Shown: positions 1 through 8,298, counted from the stretch's first letter. The stretch: 64,000 bases of DNA from Ketobacter sp963922875 (GCA_963922875.1 CAWUJH010000005.1:124001-188000); one strand, 5' to 3'. Numbers and translations: made by a program. Notes: generated from the sequence alone by a model not told the origin.

Positions 1-468
1 GCCAGCCACAACCCCCTAATGATCGGTGGTCTCAAGCGCGAACAAGTCCGCCTGCTCAATCGCCATTTCAATGAAGGCAAGCTTACCGTGACGGCCGACA
101 TGCCCGATGAAGACCCAATCGGAATGGGGGTAGATGGGTTGCTGCAATCAGACATCTTCGGCTTAAAATCCGTATTGCCGCCCTCGGTGGTGGATAATCT
201 AACCAAACGCTACAAATTACTGGGTATTCGGAATAAGACCGCTGAGATGGCAGCTGATTTAGAGCGCTTAACCAGTGAATTGGATGAGCTGGGCATCGCC
301 CACAGCTTCCCGCATCCTTATTTCAATCAGTTTTCTCAAGCACTGGCCCGCAATCCCATAATGCAGAAAAAGCAGTTTACCTCTGCTGATATGGATGAAC
401 TGGACCAACTCACTGATGAATTACTCCAGAATATTATGGATGGAAAAAATGTAGAGGGTGATGAATGA
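1..468 (+). CDS. AAA-family ATPase, C-terminal part (PtuA-like), cut by window edge
   Basis: The reading frame is open from base 1, so this is the 3' end of a longer gene; the ATG at 19 is internal. The first residues carry SHNP followed by a hydrophobic stretch, which resembles the switch-histidine region of SMC/OLD-like AAA ATPases. The block ADMPDEDPIGMGVDGLL followed by DIFGLKS is, from memory, typical of ATPases encoded beside TIGR02646-type HNH nucleases. The Walker motifs lie outside the window. The stop codon overlaps the next start in an ATGA junction, so the two genes are translationally coupled. Inference: ATPase subunit of a Septu (PtuAB)-like or retron-Ec78-like anti-phage pair. 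The family is fairly secure; the system name is not, because most of the protein is unseen. Confidence 0.6.
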   Translation, partial: ASHNPLMIGGLKREQVRLLNRHFNEGKLTVTADMPDEDPIGMGVDGLLQSDIFGLKSVLPPSVVDNLTKRYKLLGIRNKTAEMAADLERLTSELDELGIAHSFPHPYFNQFSQALARNPIMQKKQFTSADMDELDQLTDELLQNIMDGKNVEGDE

Positions 469-1313
469 GGTACATCCCTTTAATAGGCGCCGATAAGAAA
501 TGCCTGGAAAAATGGATTGAGAAATCCAATGAAATTTTGAAAGAGCTGAAAGCAGAACCCGATGCGAGAAAGCGCAAGGCAATTATAAAAAAGCACCAAA
601 AACACTGGCGCGAGCAAGGTCTGATCGATTTTTTGCTTAAATTGTCGGATGGAAAGTGCTGGTACACCGAAACAAAGCTTATAGCCGAGTACCCCCATCT
701 GGAACATTTCCGCCCAAAAAGTTACGCCCGTAACGAAGATGGTGATAAGTGTCACGAAGGATATTGGTGGTTGGCATTTGATATTGATAATTACCGACTT
801 TCCAAACCTCTACCCAATACCTGTAAAGGCACCTATTTTCCAATACGTGAACGTGCCTTGGCCGTGTGTGAACCGGGAACTGCGTTAACGCGTGAAAGCC
901 CTCTGTTTCTTGATCCAACGGTGGAAGGCGATGCCGAATTACTCAGTTTTAATGCACTTGGTCAACCTGAGCCTTGTCCCGAGCCAGTGGTTGATCTGGA
1001 TGAATGGGATCACAAAAGGATAGAGTTTTCTATCAAACGCTACGGGCTCGATGATGTAAAACTCTGTGATGAGCGAAAGGAGCTATGGGTGTCTATTACA
1101 GCACAGTTTGAAGAGTATGTGCATGTTGCGAAGACCGCGAAAAGCCAAAATTGTTTGGTTAGTCGGGGTAAAGCCGAACAGTTATTGAATAGTTTGCAAT
1201 CATATTTGTCTCCTGACCAGCCGTTTACTAATTTGATCAAGGCTTGCTTTAGTTCGCATGCTGTGGGCAAGAGTTTGTTGCTAAAACTGGCTAAGTTTTC
1301 CAAAGCAGCGTAG
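465..1313 (+). CDS. HNH endonuclease, PtuB/TIGR02646-like
   Basis: 282 residues, starting inside the ATGA overlap with the upstream ATPase gene. The nuclease signature lies near residues 65-85: CWYTE, then LEHFRPKS about ten residues later. It is followed by GYWWLAFDIDNYRLS and an FPI motif near 125. This CWY..E/HFRPK/GYWWLAFD layout is the variant HNH fold found in PtuB-like effectors paired with AAA ATPases. The canonical CxYC zinc cysteine is replaced by Thr, as in other CWY-type members that I recall. The C-terminal 150 residues are helical with no motif that I recognise. Expected role: cytoplasmic DNA cleavage gated by the ATPase during phage infection. No third gene follows in the same operon; the next ORF is 119 bp away. 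Confidence 0.65.
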   Translation: MRYIPLIGADKKCLEKWIEKSNEILKELKAEPDARKRKAIIKKHQKHWREQGLIDFLLKLSDGKCWYTETKLIAEYPHLEHFRPKSYARNEDGDKCHEGYWWLAFDIDNYRLSKPLPNTCKGTYFPIRERALAVCEPGTALTRESPLFLDPTVEGDAELLSFNALGQPEPCPEPVVDLDEWDHKRIEFSIKRYGLDDVKLCDERKELWVSITAQFEEYVHVAKTAKSQNCLVSRGKAEQLLNSLQSYLSPDQPFTNLIKACFSSHAVGKSLLLKLAKFSKAA

Positions 1314-1432
1314 TTGTAACGAAGCAAATTAGTCAAACTACATCCAACGAACTGCAGAATGGCCGTTAATGCTGGGCCTGTTAGTCTATAGTATGGCTGT
1401 TCTATTATCGGTCATTCAGGATTTGTTAAGCA

Positions 1433-1804
1433 GTGAATTTGCGGACCAGGAAGGCCGTAGATTCATTTTATTGGGTGTGTTTATTCATGAAGTTTTTCTC
1501 AGGTCCGATTAAAGCGACTTTGGGCAGTGTAAAGAACTCTACGATCGTCGCATTGGTGATTGCTCTGGTTCTAAGTAACGTACTCTTGATTACCAGCAAG
1601 CAATATCTTTCTTTAGCGGCAGGTGTTCTGGAGGCTCTGTCTATGGATGGTTTTCTTGACCATAGTCTAGCCCAGGACAATAAAAGGCTGCGTGCCGAAA
1701 ATAAAAAGCTCCAAACCAGGAACAAAAAGCTACTAGCTAAAACTGCGCAGCTAAAATTTCGAAGTGAGTGGCTCAAGAAATGCGAATTGGCGAAAGCCTG
1801 CTAA
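1433..1804 (+). CDS. Small membrane protein with C-terminal coiled coil
   Basis: Up to 123 residues from a GTG at 1433; the ATG at 1487 would give 105 residues, and neither has a clear ribosome-binding site. A hydrophobic segment (about residues 35-60, rich in V, A, L and I) is followed by a charged heptad-like stretch from about residue 80. There DNKRLRAENKKLQTRNKKLL has Leu at regular seven-residue spacing. No family recognised. It ends 11 bp before the 3' end of the tRNA-Arg gene, between that tRNA and the nuclease pair, which is where island cargo would sit. Inference: membrane-anchored, self-associating protein of unknown function. It could be a chance ORF, but the structured composition argues against that. 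Confidence 0.45.
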   Translation: MNLRTRKAVDSFYWVCLFMKFFSGPIKATLGSVKNSTIVALVIALVLSNVLLITSKQYLSLAAGVLEALSMDGFLDHSLAQDNKRLRAENKKLQTRNKKLLAKTAQLKFRSEWLKKCELAKAC

Positions 1805-1814
1805 GTCTTTGAAA

Positions 1815-1891
1815 TGGCGCGCCCGGAGAGATTCGAACTCCCGACCAAGTGGTTCGAAGCCACCTACTCTATCCAGCTGAGCTACGGGCGC
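1815..1891 (-). tRNA. tRNA-Arg (anticodon TCG)
   Basis: On the minus strand a complete cloverleaf is readable. The 7-bp acceptor stem GCGCCCG pairs with CGGGCGC. The D arm is GCTC/GAGT. The anticodon stem GGTGG/CCACT closes the loop CTTCGAA, giving anticodon TCG (codon CGA). The T arm contains GTTCGAATC. The CCA end is encoded (TGG at 1815-1817 on the plus strand). Length 77 nt. The 3' end points toward the small coiled-coil gene and the PtuAB-like pair; integrases commonly target tRNA 3' ends, so this may be the attachment boundary of an island extending left. Confidence 0.95.
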
Positions 1892-2091
1892 GTAGCAGAA
1901 CCATTCATACATTAGCAATATTGTATAGGTTCTTGATTTCTCTGAGATCAGAGAGGGGCCATTATACAGGCGCCCATTGCATAAATACAATGCCAAAATC
2001 TGATTCAATGTAGACTTCTAAGCAATCGCATTTACCTTCGTGGCAATGCGCTTCATACTATTGTCAAGAGCTTGAATTTAAGGGGAATACT

Positions 2092-2610
2092 ATGTTGAGA
2101 TTGTGCATCGCGCTAATCACTTGCTGGGCGTTGACTGGGTGCTCGCAAAAGCTGGCCAGTTACGATTTTGATCCGAAACAGGATTACCAATCCTTAACCA
2201 AGTACTTCATTAAAAAAAGCGAGCGTAACAGCTACCAATCGCTGGATGATGCTCGCATTGAAGCGGCTATAAAAAAGGTTCTAGCCGGACGTTATGAACT
2301 GGTTGATGAAAGCAGCGCTGACTTCCAGATATCTTATCTTTTAGAGGCGGACCGCAAAGTTGACCAGTCCGGCTTTAGTTTCGGCTTTGGGGTGGCCAGC
2401 AGTAATATAGCCATTGGTGCGAACACAGCGCCAGAGGCTGAGGTAAAAACTGAGGGGCGCTTGGTACTGGACGTGATAAGTACGGCTACCGAGCAGGTGA
2501 TCTGGTCTGCTAAGGCGCGCAAGAACTTACGGGACTCCATGAAACCGGAGCAAAGACAAGCGCTAATCGAGCAGTTGGTCACTGAAATGCTGGGAAGCTT
2601 TCCTCCTTGA
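2092..2610 (+). CDS. DUF4136 lipoprotein
   Basis: 172 residues. A lipoprotein signal peptide with lipobox LTGC places the lipidated Cys at residue 17. The mature part opens with YDFDPKQDYQSLTKY and later has DARIEAAIKKVL, AGRYELV, ADFQISYLL, a Gly/Ser/Phe-rich strand and VIWSAKARKNL. This is the order expected of DUF4136 proteins, a family of envelope lipoproteins without assigned function. An AAGGGG sequence lies nine bases before the ATG. A second DUF4136 protein is encoded at 50306-50932. It probably has its own promoter in the 200-bp gap after the divergent tRNA. Confidence 0.8.
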   Translation: MLRLCIALITCWALTGCSQKLASYDFDPKQDYQSLTKYFIKKSERNSYQSLDDARIEAAIKKVLAGRYELVDESSADFQISYLLEADRKVDQSGFSFGFGVASSNIAIGANTAPEAEVKTEGRLVLDVISTATEQVIWSAKARKNLRDSMKPEQRQALIEQLVTEMLGSFPP

Positions 2611-2707
2611 TGGCGTAAGACATACCGTTTTGTAGCAACTAACGTTATACTTCCGCCCCATTGTGATTTCTAAGGCCATTAAAGAGTTAAAGAGAGGACT
2701 AGCAACC

Positions 2708-3187
2708 ATGAGCAATGTGAAGCAATTGATTGTTTCGGCAGTTATTTTTATAGGTTTAGGTATGTCTGGCCAGGCCATGGCATCCAAACTGGTTGATCAA
2801 TCGGGCAGTAGCGAAGCTATTGGTACGCGCTCCATAATGAGCCCAGCGAAGATTGATGCGCGTACTCAGCCCGCCGCCAACGTTTGCTTGGAAGGAGAAG
2901 ACGGCTGTGGGTCAGCAGCGCCGGTAGTCGCCGAAGCTTCTGCACCGAAAACACCAGAAGAATTATACAATGGCGCCTGTGTAGCCTGTCATGGTACGGG
3001 TGCTGCTGGTGCGCCAAAGCTGGGTGATAGCGGCGCTTGGGCTTCCCGCATCGCACAGGGTAAAGATACTTTATATACTCATGCGATCAAGGGCTTCAAT
3101 ATGATGCCGCCGATGGGAACCTGCGGTGCCTGTTCTGAGGATGATATTAAAGCGATCGTCGATTATATGGTTAAATCGGTCCAGTAG
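2708..3187 (+). CDS. cycB: Cytochrome c5 family protein
   Basis: The start at 2708 is preferred over upstream in-frame codons because AGAGAGGA sits about ten bases before it and a signal peptide then follows directly (KQLIVSAVIFIGLG, cleavage near AMA-SKL). 159 residues. The haem site CVACH lies in the C-terminal half, followed by GAPKLGD, a Met-rich MMPPMG stretch supplying the axial ligand, and CGAC, the second cysteine pair typical of class I c5 cytochromes. It is a periplasmic electron carrier between bc1 and terminal oxidases or other acceptors. An extra 60-residue linker, including CLEGEDGC, separates the signal peptide from the haem domain. It is monocistronic and followed by a strong terminator. 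In Pseudomonas the cycB gene also lies near rep. Confidence 0.88.
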   Translation: MSNVKQLIVSAVIFIGLGMSGQAMASKLVDQSGSSEAIGTRSIMSPAKIDARTQPAANVCLEGEDGCGSAAPVVAEASAPKTPEELYNGACVACHGTGAAGAPKLGDSGAWASRIAQGKDTLYTHAIKGFNMMPPMGTCGACSEDDIKAIVDYMVKSVQ

Positions 3188-3233
3188 TTTTGTCTGGCTG
3201 GCTGATACCAGCTAAAGTCTCAAGACACAATTC

Positions 3234-3267
3234 AAACCCTGCAGGGTAAAACCAGCAGGGTTTTTTT
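3234..3267 (+). terminator. Intrinsic terminator of the cytochrome c5 gene
   Basis: The 9-bp stem AAACCCTGC / GCAGGGTTT has a 12-nt loop and is followed by T7. It separates cycB from the urease operon. Confidence 0.85.
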
Positions 3268-3334
3268 ATGGGAGTGCTTGAGAGTCTTGGGAAATTGCGT
3301 CATTGTTAGAGCCCTTAGAATACGAGGGTAAATA

Positions 3335-4195
3335 ATGAACGCAAGATTGGAGCCTATTACATTAGGCTGGTCAGCCTCGCTACAACTATCGTTCGAACGT
3401 CGACAGGATCGCACTGTTTTGGCTCGCAATCGTCACGTTGGGCCGTTACGAGTGCAGCGACCATTTTACCCTGAGTCCGCTGGCCAGTGTCATGTTTATA
3501 TCCTGCATCCTCCCGGTGGGGTGGTGGCGGGGGATAGCCTGGCTATTCAGGTCAATGTAGCGTCTGAAGCCCATGGGTTGATGACTACTCCTTCCGCGGG
3601 CCGAGTCTATCGCACTAATGAACAACAGCTCACCCAGACGCAGTCTGTGAATATCACCATTGAAAACGGTGGTTTTGGCGAGTGGTTGCCTCAAGAAAAC
3701 ATCGTGTTCGATCGTGCTCATGCAGTGAATCGGACTCGACTAAACCTGGCTGAAAACGCTCAGTTTAATAGTTGGGAAATCACCTGTTTGGGGCGGCCTG
3801 CGTCTCAGGACGATTTCTTGCAAGGCAAACTGCTTCAGCGGCTGGAAGTCTACCGCGAAGACATACCATTGCTGTTGGAACGCAACCGGTTTCAGGGGGG
3901 GGATGCACTGTTAAAAAAAACCTGGGGTCTTAATGGTGCCACGGCCTTTGGCACCTTTGTAAGTAGTTGCCGAGATGAAGAGTCAGTAAGGCTGCTGCGC
4001 GAGCTTTGTGCGCGGTTTTGCGGGCAAACGGGTGAATCTCTGGCGGCGGTTACGGTATTACCTGAGCTACTGGTTGTCAGGGCACTCGCTTCTCAAGGGG
4101 GGGCGGTGAAACAGCTATTTATTGAGGCCTGGCGATTGGTGCGGCGGGCACAATTGGGTATTGCGCCGGTTGCTCCGAGAATTTGGTTCACGTAA
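3335..4195 (+). CDS. ureD: Urease accessory protein UreD (UreH)
   Basis: 286 residues, normal for UreD. Family landmarks: RRQDRTVLARNRHVGPLRVQRPFYPE near the N-terminus, HPPGGVVAGDSL at about 55-66, TTPSAGRVYRT at about 84-95, EWLPQENIVFDRA at about 110, and WEITCLGRP. UreD is the scaffold that binds apo-urease and forms the UreD-UreF-UreG complex for carbamylation and nickel delivery. GAGGG lies seven bases before the ATG. First gene of ureDABCEF; a terminator lies just upstream, so the operon promoter must be in 3268-3334. I see no convincing sigma-54 or NtrC site there. Confidence 0.95.
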   Translation: MNARLEPITLGWSASLQLSFERRQDRTVLARNRHVGPLRVQRPFYPESAGQCHVYILHPPGGVVAGDSLAIQVNVASEAHGLMTTPSAGRVYRTNEQQLTQTQSVNITIENGGFGEWLPQENIVFDRAHAVNRTRLNLAENAQFNSWEITCLGRPASQDDFLQGKLLQRLEVYREDIPLLLERNRFQGGDALLKKTWGLNGATAFGTFVSSCRDEESVRLLRELCARFCGQTGESLAAVTVLPELLVVRALASQGGAVKQLFIEAWRLVRRAQLGIAPVAPRIWFT

Positions 4196-4248
4196 TTTGG
4201 TTCATGTAAATATAGACGACTTAGATCTAAAAACTTTGAGAGCGTGTT

Positions 4249-4551
4249 ATGGAACTTACACCACGAGAAAAAGATAAACTCCTGTTATTCAGCGCGGCTC
4301 AGTTGGCTGAGCGACGTAAGGCCCGAGGCCTTAAACTGAATTATCCAGAAGCGGTTGCGCTTATCTCCTTTGAAATTATCGAAGGGGCCAGAGATGGAAA
4401 GACAGTTGCAGAATTAATGGATTTCGGGCGTACCTTGCTGAGTCGGGATGATGTTATGGAAGGTATTCCAGAAATGATCCATGACGTTCAGGTAGAGGCG
4501 ACCTTTCCGGATGGAACCAAGCTGGTAACGGTACATGACCCTATTGTTTAG
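4249..4551 (+). CDS. ureA: Urease gamma subunit
   Basis: 100 residues, the standard UreA length. Starts MELTPREKDKLLLF and contains RKARGLKLNYPEAVALI, EGARDGKTVAELM, MIHDVQVEATFPDGTKLVTVHDPI, all hallmark stretches. It is a structural subunit of cytoplasmic nickel urease (urea to ammonia and carbamate). It sits 53 bp after ureD and 24 bp before ureB. Confidence 0.97.
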   Translation: MELTPREKDKLLLFSAAQLAERRKARGLKLNYPEAVALISFEIIEGARDGKTVAELMDFGRTLLSRDDVMEGIPEMIHDVQVEATFPDGTKLVTVHDPIV

Positions 4552-4575
4552 GATTCTTTATAGAGAGGTGAAGCT

Positions 4576-4881
4576 ATGATACCTGGAGAATTAATTACCG
4601 AACCGGGCGAGTTGGAGCTGAATGTCGGAATGCCCAAAGTCACTGTAACCGTGGCGAATCGTGGCGATCGTCCAATACAAGTGGGATCCCATTACCATTT
4701 TTATGAAACCAACGCGGCCTTGGATTTTGAGCGGGAAAAAACCAAAGGTTTTCGGTTGGATATTGCCGCAGGAACAGCGGTTAGATTTGAGCCAGGACAG
4801 AGTCGAGAGATTACATTAGTTCAATTCGGCGGCGATAAAAAAGTCTATGGCTTTAGGGGCCTGGTAATGGGCGAGTTATAA
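4576..4881 (+). CDS. ureB: Urease beta subunit
   Basis: 101 residues. Contains MIPGELI, VTVANRGDRPIQVGSHYHF, DIAAGTAVRFEPGQSREITLV and VYGFRGLVMGEL, all diagnostic of UreB. AGAGAGG precedes the ATG. The separate ureA and ureB genes show the three-subunit urease arrangement normal for Gammaproteobacteria, not the fused Helicobacter type. Confidence 0.97.
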   Translation: MIPGELITEPGELELNVGMPKVTVTVANRGDRPIQVGSHYHFYETNAALDFEREKTKGFRLDIAAGTAVRFEPGQSREITLVQFGGDKKVYGFRGLVMGEL

Positions 4882-4903
4882 AATACATGAAGGAATTTTA
4901 CCC

Positions 4904-6607
4904 ATGGCAAAAATAGATCGACGCGCTTATGGCGAGATGTTTGGTCCAACGGTAGGTGATCGTGTCAGGCTGGGGGATACCGAGTTATTGATTGAAGTTG
5001 AAAAAGACTTTGCCCGCTACGGAGACGAAGTAAAGTTTGGTGGTGGCAAAGTTATCCGTGACGGTATGGGGCAGAGCCAACACCCGCGCGCAAAAACAGT
5101 GGATACTGTTATTACCAACGCCTTGATTTTGGATTATTGGGGTATCGTTAAGGCCGATATCGGCATTAAAGACGGTCGGATTGTTGGTATCGGAAAAGCC
5201 GGAAATCCCGATATTCAAAGTGATGTTACCATCGTTATTGGCCCGGGCACTGAGGTGATTGCCGGGGAAGGACAGATTGTTACGGCGGGCGGCATCGATG
5301 CCCATATTCATTTTATCTGCCCGCAACAAATTGAAGAAGCACTGATGTCCGGTGTTACCACTATGTTGGGTGGTGGTACCGGGCCAGCCACTGGCACCAA
5401 TGCCACCACCTGCACGCCAGGCGCTTTTCATCTTGCGAAAATGTTGAAAGCCGCCGAAGGCTTACCCATGAATTTGGGATTCTTGGGTAAAGGTAACGGC
5501 AGCCTGCCAGAAGCCATTGAAGAGCAGGTAGTGGCGGGCGCCATGGGCCTAAAGCTCCACGAAGATTGGGGTACTACCCCGGCGGCTATAGATAACTGTC
5601 TGTCGGTAGCGGAAAAGTACGATGTGCAAGTGGCTATTCATACGGATACGTTAAATGAATCCGGTTTTGTGGAAGACACCGTAGCCGCGTTTAAAGGCCG
5701 CACTATTCATACCTATCATACTGAAGGTGCCGGTGGCGGCCATGCGCCAGACATTATAAAAGTCTGCGCCGAAAGTAATGTCCTACCATCCTCTACGAAT
5801 CCTACCCGGCCCTATACCATCAACACCGTGGACGAGCATTTGGATATGCTGATGGTGTGTCACCATCTAGACTCCGGTATTCCAGAAGATGTTGCTTTTG
5901 CCGACTCGCGGATTCGTCGAGAAACCATAGCTGCCGAGGATATACTCCATGACTTGGGAGCGTTCTCCATGATTTCGTCCGATTCTCAAGCCATGGGGCG
6001 GGTGGGAGAAGTGGTGTGTCGAACCTGGCAAACCGCTCATAAAATGAAAGTACAGCGTGGGCCTTTATCCGAAGACAGTGATCGTAATGACAACTTTCGG
6101 GCCAAGCGCTATATAGCGAAATACACCATAAATCCAGCTATTGCCCACGGTATCTCCCATGAAGTGGGTTCCGTGGAAGTGGGTAAGTGGGCCGATTTGG
6201 TATTATGGAAACCCGCTTTCTTTGGTGCCAAGCCATCGCTGATTGTCAAAGGTGGAGTCATAGCTGCTGCACCCATGGGTGATCCTAACGCCTCGATTCC
6301 AACACCGCAGCCAGTGCATTACCGCATGATGTTTGGTGCTTATGGTAAAGCGGTGCTGGACTCGAATCTAACGTTTGTTTCGCAGGCCGCTCTGGATATG
6401 GGTATTGGGAAAGAGTTGGGCCTGCAACGTCCCTTGGTGGCGGTTAAAAATTGTCGCAGTGTGCAGAAAAAAGATCTGTTATTGAACGACTACCAACCCA
6501 ATATTACAGTGGATGCACAAACTTACGAGGTGCGAGCTGATGGGGTGTTGTTGACCTGTGAACCCGCTAAAGTTTTACCTTTAGCCCAACGCTACTTTTT
6601 ATTTTAA
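4904..6607 (+). CDS. ureC: Urease alpha (catalytic) subunit
   Basis: 567 residues, the same length as the Klebsiella enzyme. The nickel-site elements are all visible: HIHFICPQQ (metal His pair), GLKLHEDWG with the Lys that is carbamylated to bridge the two Ni ions, VAIHTDTLNESGF, HTYHTEGAGGGHAPDI, the flap MVCHHLDSGIPEDVAFADSRIR with its Cys-His, and SSDSQAMGR with the metal Asp. The active site therefore looks intact. AAGGA lies about ten bases before the ATG. Ends one base before ureE. Confidence 0.98.
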   Translation: MAKIDRRAYGEMFGPTVGDRVRLGDTELLIEVEKDFARYGDEVKFGGGKVIRDGMGQSQHPRAKTVDTVITNALILDYWGIVKADIGIKDGRIVGIGKAGNPDIQSDVTIVIGPGTEVIAGEGQIVTAGGIDAHIHFICPQQIEEALMSGVTTMLGGGTGPATGTNATTCTPGAFHLAKMLKAAEGLPMNLGFLGKGNGSLPEAIEEQVVAGAMGLKLHEDWGTTPAAIDNCLSVAEKYDVQVAIHTDTLNESGFVEDTVAAFKGRTIHTYHTEGAGGGHAPDIIKVCAESNVLPSSTNPTRPYTINTVDEHLDMLMVCHHLDSGIPEDVAFADSRIRRETIAAEDILHDLGAFSMISSDSQAMGRVGEVVCRTWQTAHKMKVQRGPLSEDSDRNDNFRAKRYIAKYTINPAIAHGISHEVGSVEVGKWADLVLWKPAFFGAKPSLIVKGGVIAAAPMGDPNASIPTPQPVHYRMMFGAYGKAVLDSNLTFVSQAALDMGIGKELGLQRPLVAVKNCRSVQKKDLLLNDYQPNITVDAQTYEVRADGVLLTCEPAKVLPLAQRYFLF

Positions 6608-6608
6608 G

Positions 6609-7076
6609 ATGATAAAAGTCTATGAGTTTGCCGAGCAGCCGGGGCCCGTTTCATTAGTGATTTCATTGCCTTTGGACGAGCGTAAAAAGAGTCGCTTCAA
6701 AACAGTAGCAGATTCAGGGGAAGAGTTAGGGGTTATGTTGCCCAGAGGCCGTATCCTGCGTGACGGTACCCTATTGCAAGATGAGTCTGGTCGCGTTATT
6801 CAAATTAAAGCGGCACCGGAAACTGTGAGTACCGTGGTTAGCGAAGATCCGCATCAGCTGATGCGTGCGGCTTATCATTTGGGTAACCGTCACGTGGCGC
6901 TGCAAGTGGGGCACGGCTGGCTGCGTTATCAGCATGATCATGTATTGGATGCTATGGTAGAAGGGTTAGGGTTGGTGGTTAATGTCGAGCAGCAACCCTT
7001 TGAACCTGAAGATGGAGCCTATAGCCAGAGTACTGGTCATCACTCAAATCATGAAGACCACCATCATGAGCACTGA
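6609..7076 (+). CDS. ureE: Urease accessory nickel metallochaperone UreE
   Basis: 155 residues. An N-terminal peptide-binding-like domain (LPLDERKKSRFKT, LPRGRILRDGTLL) is followed by the metal-binding domain with DPHQLMRAAYHLGNRHVALQV, where the conserved dimer-interface His lies in GNRH. The last dozen residues form a His-rich tail (seven His among HHSNHEDHHHEH), as in the Klebsiella type, for nickel storage and delivery to UreG. Begins one base after the ureC stop and overlaps the start of ureF in another frame. Confidence 0.95.
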   Translation: MIKVYEFAEQPGPVSLVISLPLDERKKSRFKTVADSGEELGVMLPRGRILRDGTLLQDESGRVIQIKAAPETVSTVVSEDPHQLMRAAYHLGNRHVALQVGHGWLRYQHDHVLDAMVEGLGLVVNVEQQPFEPEDGAYSQSTGHHSNHEDHHHEH

Positions 7077-7776
7077 TCCGTTTAATACGACAAAACGGCC
7101 CTCACCTGCGGAGGTGTTAAAACTTCTTCACCTGTTACAGTTGAGCAGCCCGACTTTACCTATAGGCGGTTTTGCCTGGTCACAAGGTCTGGAAACGGCA
7201 CTCGATCGAGGTTGGGTTGGCTCAGAATCAGCGCTGATGGAATGGCTGGCGTCTGTTGCGTCCCGTTCCTTTATCTATCAAGAGTGGCCGCTTTTATTGC
7301 GCTTGTTTAATGGCTTGGAGTTAGCGTCAGAATCGAACCTAAGACATTGGAATGCTGTGAGCTTGGCCTTGCGGGAAACCGACGAGCTGTATCAACAAGA
7401 TGTTCGCATGGGTGCCGCCTTGTTAAAGTTAATGGTTGACCTGGATTTTCAGGGTGCTAAATCATGGCGTGAGGAAAATACCAGTTTTGTAAGTGCATTC
7501 GCTTTGGCGGCATGGGAAAAGCAGATCGACCCCGTATCTGCATGTACAGCCTTGATTTGGAGCTGGTTGGAAAATCAAATCGCTGCCGCCATAAAGGCGA
7601 TGCCTATGGGGCAAACCAGTGGGCAGCGCGTGTTTTATCAGCTTGCGGATCAAATACCCCAGTGGCTGGAACAAGCTAAATTAATCGACGATGATGAGTT
7701 GGGGTTTTCGCTGCCCGGAGTCGTCATGAGTAGTATGTTGCATGAGGTACAATACAGCCGCTTATTCCGTTCTTAA
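7066..7776 (+). CDS. ureF: Urease accessory protein UreF
   Basis: The frame is open from 6982, but the likely starts are ATG 7051 or 7066, inside the His-tail codons of ureE; 7066 gives 236 residues, close to the family norm. Landmarks: LLHLLQLSSPTLPIGGFAWSQGLETA, the QEWPLLLRLF helix, WNAVSLALRETDEL, and a C-terminal SLPGVVMSSMLHEVQYSRLFRS. UreF gates nickel transfer in the UreDFG complex. The ureE/ureF overlap indicates translational coupling. The start is uncertain by a few codons. Confidence 0.93.
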   Translation: MSTDPFNTTKRPSPAEVLKLLHLLQLSSPTLPIGGFAWSQGLETALDRGWVGSESALMEWLASVASRSFIYQEWPLLLRLFNGLELASESNLRHWNAVSLALRETDELYQQDVRMGAALLKLMVDLDFQGAKSWREENTSFVSAFALAAWEKQIDPVSACTALIWSWLENQIAAAIKAMPMGQTSGQRVFYQLADQIPQWLEQAKLIDDDELGFSLPGVVMSSMLHEVQYSRLFRS

Positions 7777-7784
7777 GGACAAGC

Positions 7785-8285
7785 ATGATCACTCGAATGG
7801 ACACACCTCAATCCGTCGTTATTCGGTTACAGCCCAATAGCTCGTCAAGTGGCATTTCGAGGCTGCTGTTTCTAATCGTAGTGGGCGGTACTACATTATT
7901 GGTTGCTATTGGATGGGCCGTTGTGGGTGTTTGGTTCATTTTACCCTTTGCTGGTTTGGAAATACTGGTATTGGTTTGGGCTACACGCAAAGTGGCTCTA
8001 GAGGCGAGGTTCCAGCAAGTGATAACCTTGACGGATACTGAAATTAAAATTGAGTCAGGTTCACATTATCCGGAGCAAGAAAACATTTTTCCAAGCACTG
8101 AAGTGTATCTTGATATTGTGGAAGCGCCTACGAATGGTGCTTCGCGTCAGCTTTGGCTCACAAGTGGTAAAGATAAGTTGCAGATTGGATTTTTCTTGAA
8201 TGAAGAGGATACAAATTCGCTGATAGCTCAGTTAAAAGCGTATGGGCTTATGGTGTGCCGAGATCGATGGTGGGAACAGCGCTGA
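7785..8285 (+). CDS. DUF2244 two-TM membrane protein
   Basis: 166 residues. Two adjacent hydrophobic helices (about residues 25-50 and 50-70, ending in WATRKVALEARF) are followed by a soluble beta-rich domain with EIKIESG and LQIGFFLNEEDTNSLI. This is the DUF2244 pattern: an inner-membrane protein of unknown function, often near cytochrome oxidase genes in other proteobacteria. Here it follows ureF by 8 bp with AAGGA before its ATG, so it is probably the last gene of the ureDABCEF transcript, and a strong terminator follows. Any role in urease biogenesis is inference from position only. Confidence 0.75.
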   Translation: MITRMDTPQSVVIRLQPNSSSSGISRLLFLIVVGGTTLLVAIGWAVVGVWFILPFAGLEILVLVWATRKVALEARFQQVITLTDTEIKIESGSHYPEQENIFPSTEVYLDIVEAPTNGASRQLWLTSGKDKLQIGFFLNEEDTNSLIAQLKAYGLMVCRDRWWEQR

Positions 8286-8298
8286 AGAATTAAGTTTT

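Noticed and set aside
3268..3334. Sigma-54 or NtrC sites for the urease operon
   Set aside because: No GG-N10-GC element with flanking consensus and no GCAC-N7-GTGC site found; only weak sigma-70-like matches.
4985..5431. 148-codon minus-strand ORF
   Set aside because: Antisense to ureC; no independent coding evidence.
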